NCBI RefSeq assembly: GCF_964355755.1
Contig: NC_092675.1
Location: 27,072,412-27,136,411, forward strand
Direction of reading: 5' to 3'
DNA from: Antedon mediterranea
Lineage: Eukaryota > Echinodermata > Crinoidea > Comatulida > Antedonidae
DNA length: 64,000 bases
Shown here: positions 59,401 through 64,000 of the stretch, one piece after another
Position numbering within the stretch: the stretch's first letter is position 1
Layout of the letters: every line of letters begins with the position of its first letter
Translations under genes and position numbers: made by a program
Notes under the pieces: generated by a model
What the model was told of the DNA's origin: nothing
Databases searched by the model: none
Seen by the model: only the letters and a program-made list of their open reading frames with translations

Positions 59401-61917
59401 TCAAATTACACACCAAAAATCCCTATTCTTTGTTACACAAATGTTGTAAATAGAGGGGCATTTAAAAAAAACTATGACAAATAAACTGTGGGGTAAAAAA
59501 TGTTATCAGATGACTAAATATATGTAATGTAACTTGGATTTTACATTTTGGTATTTTTTATTAAACTTCAGAGTTTTATTTTCATGCTATAGCAAAAATT
59601 ATCCACCGTATATCCACCATCTTGTTAGGTTAAACTACCTAACAACTTAAAAAAAAAGTCTTCCTGGTTTTTATTGCAGAATTTTGCCAAACTTTGTATT
59701 TGACCATTTTAAGGGAAATTTATGTTTTTATTAACCAGATATTACCTGAGCTTTAAAATTGTTTTGTAAATTGTTTCATGAGGGTCATAAACGTTATATT
59801 TACGTTACTTATTTCCTTAACTTTTTAAAGCAGTACAGATCTTGTCTTTCCTTCTGAAACTATTTAATGAACACAAATGTTAAAGATATAATACAGTAAA
59901 TTTTTGCAAAGATGAGGGCGTACAATTACTGGTTACAAATAATTATCTGGTTCGTCGAGTTTCTGTTTTTTTTTCTACTTGGACATCCCAGCTATTATAT
60001 TGAACAGACACTACGACACCAAACACTAAGCATTGTAAAATGTGTTTGGAATTCTCAATATGGAAATATATTTAAGTTAACATATTGTTGACAATGACGA
60101 CTACGATGATGATGATGAATTGAATTGTTTTAATACATATCCATACAAAACAAATATAGTTTAAACAATAAAAATATATATGCTTACAGAACTCCAGTAT
60201 TGTGAGTCATTCTGTCGATATCGTAGTATAAAGTTAAGTTGATTATTGAGTATGAAACCTGGTGAGTCGATCCATTCAGCATCTAGTGTCTCTGCTGTTG
60301 AAACTATTGACAGATTTCGTGGTGGTAATGGAATAACTAAAAAATAATTTAATGATAAATTAATATTTTGTTGTTAATTATTGTTTGGTATACACGTGGG
60401 TATGGAAAAGGTAAACAAAATAATATAAATATAAAATGAAAAAAATGCAAAAACAAATTGCATACAAAACACAGGCATCCACCACTCATAAAAAACGTCC
60501 TTATGCCAAAATCTCAGAATATATTACTGTATACCTGTACTCATAATAACCAACTATACGTCACGACCCCAATGTTATTAGTAACAATGTCTCCGTTAAT
60601 TTTGAAGGTTTTTTTTTTTAAATTTTATCCTTTCTCAGTTCAGCCCCTTCATTTTAATTATGTTTTATTTGAAATTTGAAGAAAAAAGAAAAGAAAAATA
60701 AACATTACAATGAATTAACCTCATTTCAATGTAAATTCGCAAGCAGACAATCATAAACAAACGTAACACGCACGTACTACGGTGCGGATTAAGCCGGATG
60801 CAATGAATTGAATAAATACAGAAATAATTGTATGAAAAGCAACAATGATCGTTTCCTGTTAGTTGCTTTCAACATGGACCTAGGTCGATCCATGCTTTTA
60901 ACAAGGTATCGCAAGTTATATCTAATATCGGCCTATATTGTTGGCGTTGCAATCTTGTTTATTTAACCATTGACAAATAAAATGTAACGGAGCATAATGG
61001 TGAAGTATGCAACGCCGTTTTGAACACGTACACTGCTGAGAAAATAATGATGAAATAACTATTAATATTATTGTAGGCCGGTAAAGATAAATTAATTTTT
61101 AGAATTCAAATACCTCTTCTACAAGTTGTTTACAAACTATGTATATTCACTCTGATCGTGACACAAACAATACCTTTGTTTATAGTATAGTACAATTCGC
61201 GTTCTAATATTTTGTTTAAATTCTATAGACTTTGTAGGCACTGTTGTTACGTGGTTTGTGTAAAATTATTTACGATTGAATTGATATTATAAACACATAT
61301 CTTACTGTTGTCGAAGTCAAGCCGTATTTCAACTATTGAATTAGTGGTCCCTACATACGCTTTAGGCTGCACAGCAACTATACGATAATTAATAATTTCA
61401 CCGTAAAATTCACATGCATTAGAAGTATTGTGTCTGCAATTATGCCAGAAATTCCAGTTTTGTTCGTCTCTGCAAATAATAAAATAAACGTATGTGAATA
61501 TTGTATTCATTTTTTAGACCATGCAAAAGCCTTTGTTGATGCATCGTCCTTGCGTTGCGTCCGTAGTTGAATCAAACTTTTAGTTCACACTACTAACTGT
61601 AGGACGCAACGCGATGACGTAAGCGCATTGGAAGTCAGGTAATTCATCGCGTCGTGATTGGTTTTAAAAATAACATGCGTCGCGCTTTAACGTTCTTGCG
61701 TCTAAGGAGTTTGTACAAAGCTTAATCTATGATAATTGATAACTACAGAGCAAAATGTACGGGCCAAACGTTGTGTGCAATATGTTGGTTAACAAATTCG
61801 GACTAACTAACCTCCATCTGGCTACGTATTCAATAGTTATATCACCAGGAACCCATGTGCATACATAATGTTCGCAGTTATAGCCAAAACAGGTAAGATT
61901 GTTGGCACTCGGTATCA
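56456..61917 (-). CDS. gp130-like class I cytokine receptor
   Basis: Nine exons with consistent phases: 61812-61917, 61306-61469, 60188-60336, 58942-59089, 58430-58509, 57944-58061, 57484-57594, 56868-56998 and 56456-56638. The first two form the N-terminal half of a cytokine-binding module (NLTCFGYNCEHYVCTW, later HNCRHNTSNACEF). The next two form an FN3 domain beginning IPLPPRNLSIVS and ending YGNWTSPV, which occupies the WSXWS position. Three more exons form a second FN3 domain (GLVPVLPKLEY to NAIGSTEPSIVV). Exon 56868-56998 encodes the TM helix (LYVYAITLACVTVVFLLSCV), basic residues and a Pro-rich EPLPEPHFF resembling Box 1, the JAK-binding site. The tail ends TYAIVKEL. This order is that of gp130/IL-6 receptor family chains acting through JAK-STAT at the plasma membrane. 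The WSXWS match is partial. The 5' end beyond 61917 is unresolved. Confidence 0.82.
61535..61705. repeat. GC-rich MITE copy in cytokine receptor intron
   Basis: It contains TCGTCCTTGCGTTGCGTCCG and inverted GGACGCAACGCGATGACGTA, plus TTCTTGCGTC. It is related to the family at 38471, 55619 and 27897 but more diverged. Confidence 0.65.
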
Positions 61918-62394
61918 CTTTAAAAGAATTCATAATGTAAGAAGCATACAGGTGCAGTAGGCCTAATTGTGAGGCTATGTTCTAACATTTTATAAACGTT
62001 GGATTGTTCATTTGCTCTTAATTCATTAAGCACAATTGCCCAATATGGCTTTCAAAATGACGTATACCATTTAAATTAACATATTAATAGTTATACCATT
62101 GCACATTATACTATTGTACGCATTCCATTGTACCGTCATTATTCCGTGCATTCCAATTTGAAATTGACAATACACACCCGAACTAAAACTACATACATTT
62201 TACACAAGCATTGAAGAGTGGTTCTGATCATGTAATGCTATTAACCAGGAAAGAGAATGCTCTTAACCACAGACGAGCTGATATTTTTTGTCGCATGATA
62301 AGTATTTCATTATAAGTATTACACATTTAAATGCCTTACGGTTTTGTGTTTCTAATAATATGACGTGATCCAGTAAATTAATCAATAAAGCCAC

Positions 62395-62446
62395 GCCAAA
62401 TGGTTTGTTCCAGTTCATAACAGTTCATTCCACAACTTGCCACTCT
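62395..62446 (-). CDS. Possible extra 5' exon of cytokine receptor, weak
   Basis: Reading minus after AGAG, one frame gives ASCGMNCYELEQTIW, with a Cys-x3-Cys pattern and a Trp like the neighbouring receptor exon. The possible donor, GTGGCT, is poor. The phase would suit the exon at 61917 but not the candidate signal exon. It is recorded only as a possibility. Confidence 0.2.
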
Positions 62447-62602
62447 AAAATACAATAAAATATGATTATTATTAAAATATTATTTGTTTGCACTGCGAAT
62501 TATCAAATTAGTGCCTTGATGATCGACTAACATTTGATTGTGGCGCAAAATGTGACGACATATAGCAGTCAGGCTTCAACAGTTGTGTAATTATTTATCT
62601 TA

Positions 62603-62765
62603 AAAGCTCTGTCTACATTATCAAACTTGATGTGACAAACACATGTGATGTGCCCATATATGGAAAGGATGATGTCATACTACTATATTTGGGCATATCA
62701 CTGCCATATTTAGGCACATCACACTTTTTTGGCACATATAGAATTGATAGTGTAGACAGAGCTTT
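62603..62765. repeat. MITE copy 3, AAGCTCTGTCTACA terminal inverted repeats
   Basis: This is the best-preserved copy: AAAGCTCTGTCTACATTATC at the left and its near-inverse GATAGTGTAGACAGAGCTTT at the right. GATGTGCCCATATATG and GGCACATCACACTTTTTTGG lie inside. Confidence 0.85.
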
Positions 62766-62995
62766 ACAATTAAAGTTTGATGCAGCAGACACACCTTTTT
62801 TTTTATAGTTTGAATAATGTTCTTATAATAATCAATCTTCGTCAAGTCGCATGCAACTAACTTGAGCACGCGACTGCAGCCATGTATATGACCTTGTTTA
62901 TTTAGATCTAAATCGCCAAAATATTGGAAAGGGTAGGTGATTTCTGTTCAATGTAAATTTATGGACGTTCAATATTTCCATTCTCCACAACTAAC

Positions 62996-63069
62996 CAGTC
63001 TATGTTATGCGGAAGTAGACGTAAGGCTATACTTAATAAAGAACCAACTACAAGCATGCCAATGTACAT
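62996..63069 (-). CDS. Candidate signal-peptide exon of cytokine receptor
   Basis: The ATG at 63069 opens MYIGMLVVGSLLSIALRLLP, a plausible signal peptide, and a GTTAGT donor follows after 74 bases (phase 2). GTTAGT is also the donor of three other exons in this gene. Phase 2 does not join directly to the phase-1 acceptor at 61917, so at least one exon would be missing between them, or this exon is wrong. Confidence 0.4.
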
Positions 63070-64000
63070 CTTGACATCTGAATAATAAATAAATTACATA
63101 ACAAAAAACAACCATGTATGTCTTTCTTCTGATTGTAATGTATAATTAACTTAACGTTATAAAGTTAAAAACATACTTACCTGTATACTATCTGAGAGGT
63201 AACAGCCCACCGTCAACTACTATTGAAACACAGTGATCCTTGTAAATAAATTGCTTTGTATCACCATCATAATCGAACTACTGAACCGAGTCTCTTCTTT
63301 TTAAAACTTTATGTATAATCACGTTGAATTTTGTCTCTAAAGATACATACTGGTTTATCAATAACCATATTGTGTGAAATTCTATTCAAAACAAGTCATA
63401 CGTACATGGCAACTTGGGTTAGTGAAAGCATTCACATATTGCCTATCGCGATCATTCAACGTTCAAAGTCCTTTTATTCAACAAAGTTTTATCTGACAAA
63501 AGATAACTAAGGGTTACTAATACAACCATAACAATAAACAGCATTTGATAACCATATAGGTAATAAACGCAATATATAGTAGGCCTACACAATATATACG
63601 GTACCCCGGTGAACTGGTTTACAAAATAGCCCCTGTATCAGGGGGATTACCACCTATCTGATAGGACAGTGATTAATGTACTATTGGTAATCATGGCCAC
63701 ATTGCCTAAAGACTTAAAATAAAATAAAAATTATATAATATCTATTTATAATACGCTTATGTTCAGAATTATAATGCGTTGGCGAAGTTTGATTATTTTA
63801 AGAACATTATAGGTTTTAATGGCAAAAGTATAGATTCCTTTTCGTTCAAGATTCAATTATTATGCAATAATAATACTATATATGGTCATGGCGTTAGTAT
63901 AATTTTATAGTAACCATGCATCGTTTTTTTTTAATTACTGTACTACAGGAAATGCCAGTTTAGAAATTAACTTATTATGCAATCATATTAATATTATATG
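63070..64000. other. Window end, no gene seen
   Basis: AT-rich DNA, presumably containing the cytokine receptor promoter. Neither a clear promoter motif nor an exon was recognised. Confidence 0.4.

Overview
The window looks like nuclear DNA from an invertebrate deuterostome, most likely an echinoderm; this is inference, not a species identification. Supporting signs are the split genes with GT/AG introns, the AT-rich intergenic DNA full of MITEs, SINEs and minisatellites, a gp130-like class I cytokine receptor, a Ty3/gypsy element of the Gmr1 type (described from deuterostomes), and a recurrent TAGGCCTA-type palindrome. No prokaryotic features are present.

Layout. 1-5332: a decayed CR1/L2-group LINE on the + strand. 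6.5-8.4 kb: a foldback MITE, a 57-bp minisatellite and a second MITE. 8.9-55.5 kb: a head-to-tail cluster of eight paralogous genes, all on the minus strand (named here A to H from right to left). Their modular type I receptor architecture is signal-peptide exon, small Cys-rich exon, C-type-lectin-like (CTLD) exon, Ser/Thr- or Pro-rich stalk plus transmembrane exon, and tyrosine-rich cytoplasmic exon. Exon phases are conserved (2, 1, 1, 1), and the predicted splice sites keep the reading frame in every complete copy. 45985-52013: a young, apparently intact LTR retrotransposon on the minus strand, inserted among the receptor genes. 56.4-63.1 kb: a minus-strand gene for a gp130-like cytokine receptor.

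The cluster has two classes of tail. Genes E, F and G have long tails (about 260-290 residues) with many YxxL/I and YxN motifs. Genes B, C and D have short tails with NELYQ-type motifs. Signal exons, CTLD exons and tail exons are combined differently from gene to gene. Gene A has lost its TM and tail exons, gene B has no CTLD exon, gene F carries a tail frameshift, and gene H has no recognised 3' end. The family resembles a rapidly evolving cell-surface recognition locus with tyrosine-based signalling. That function is inferred from architecture only, and I do not recognise the family as a named one. Coordinates of multi-exon genes are manual predictions; transcripts would be needed to confirm them.
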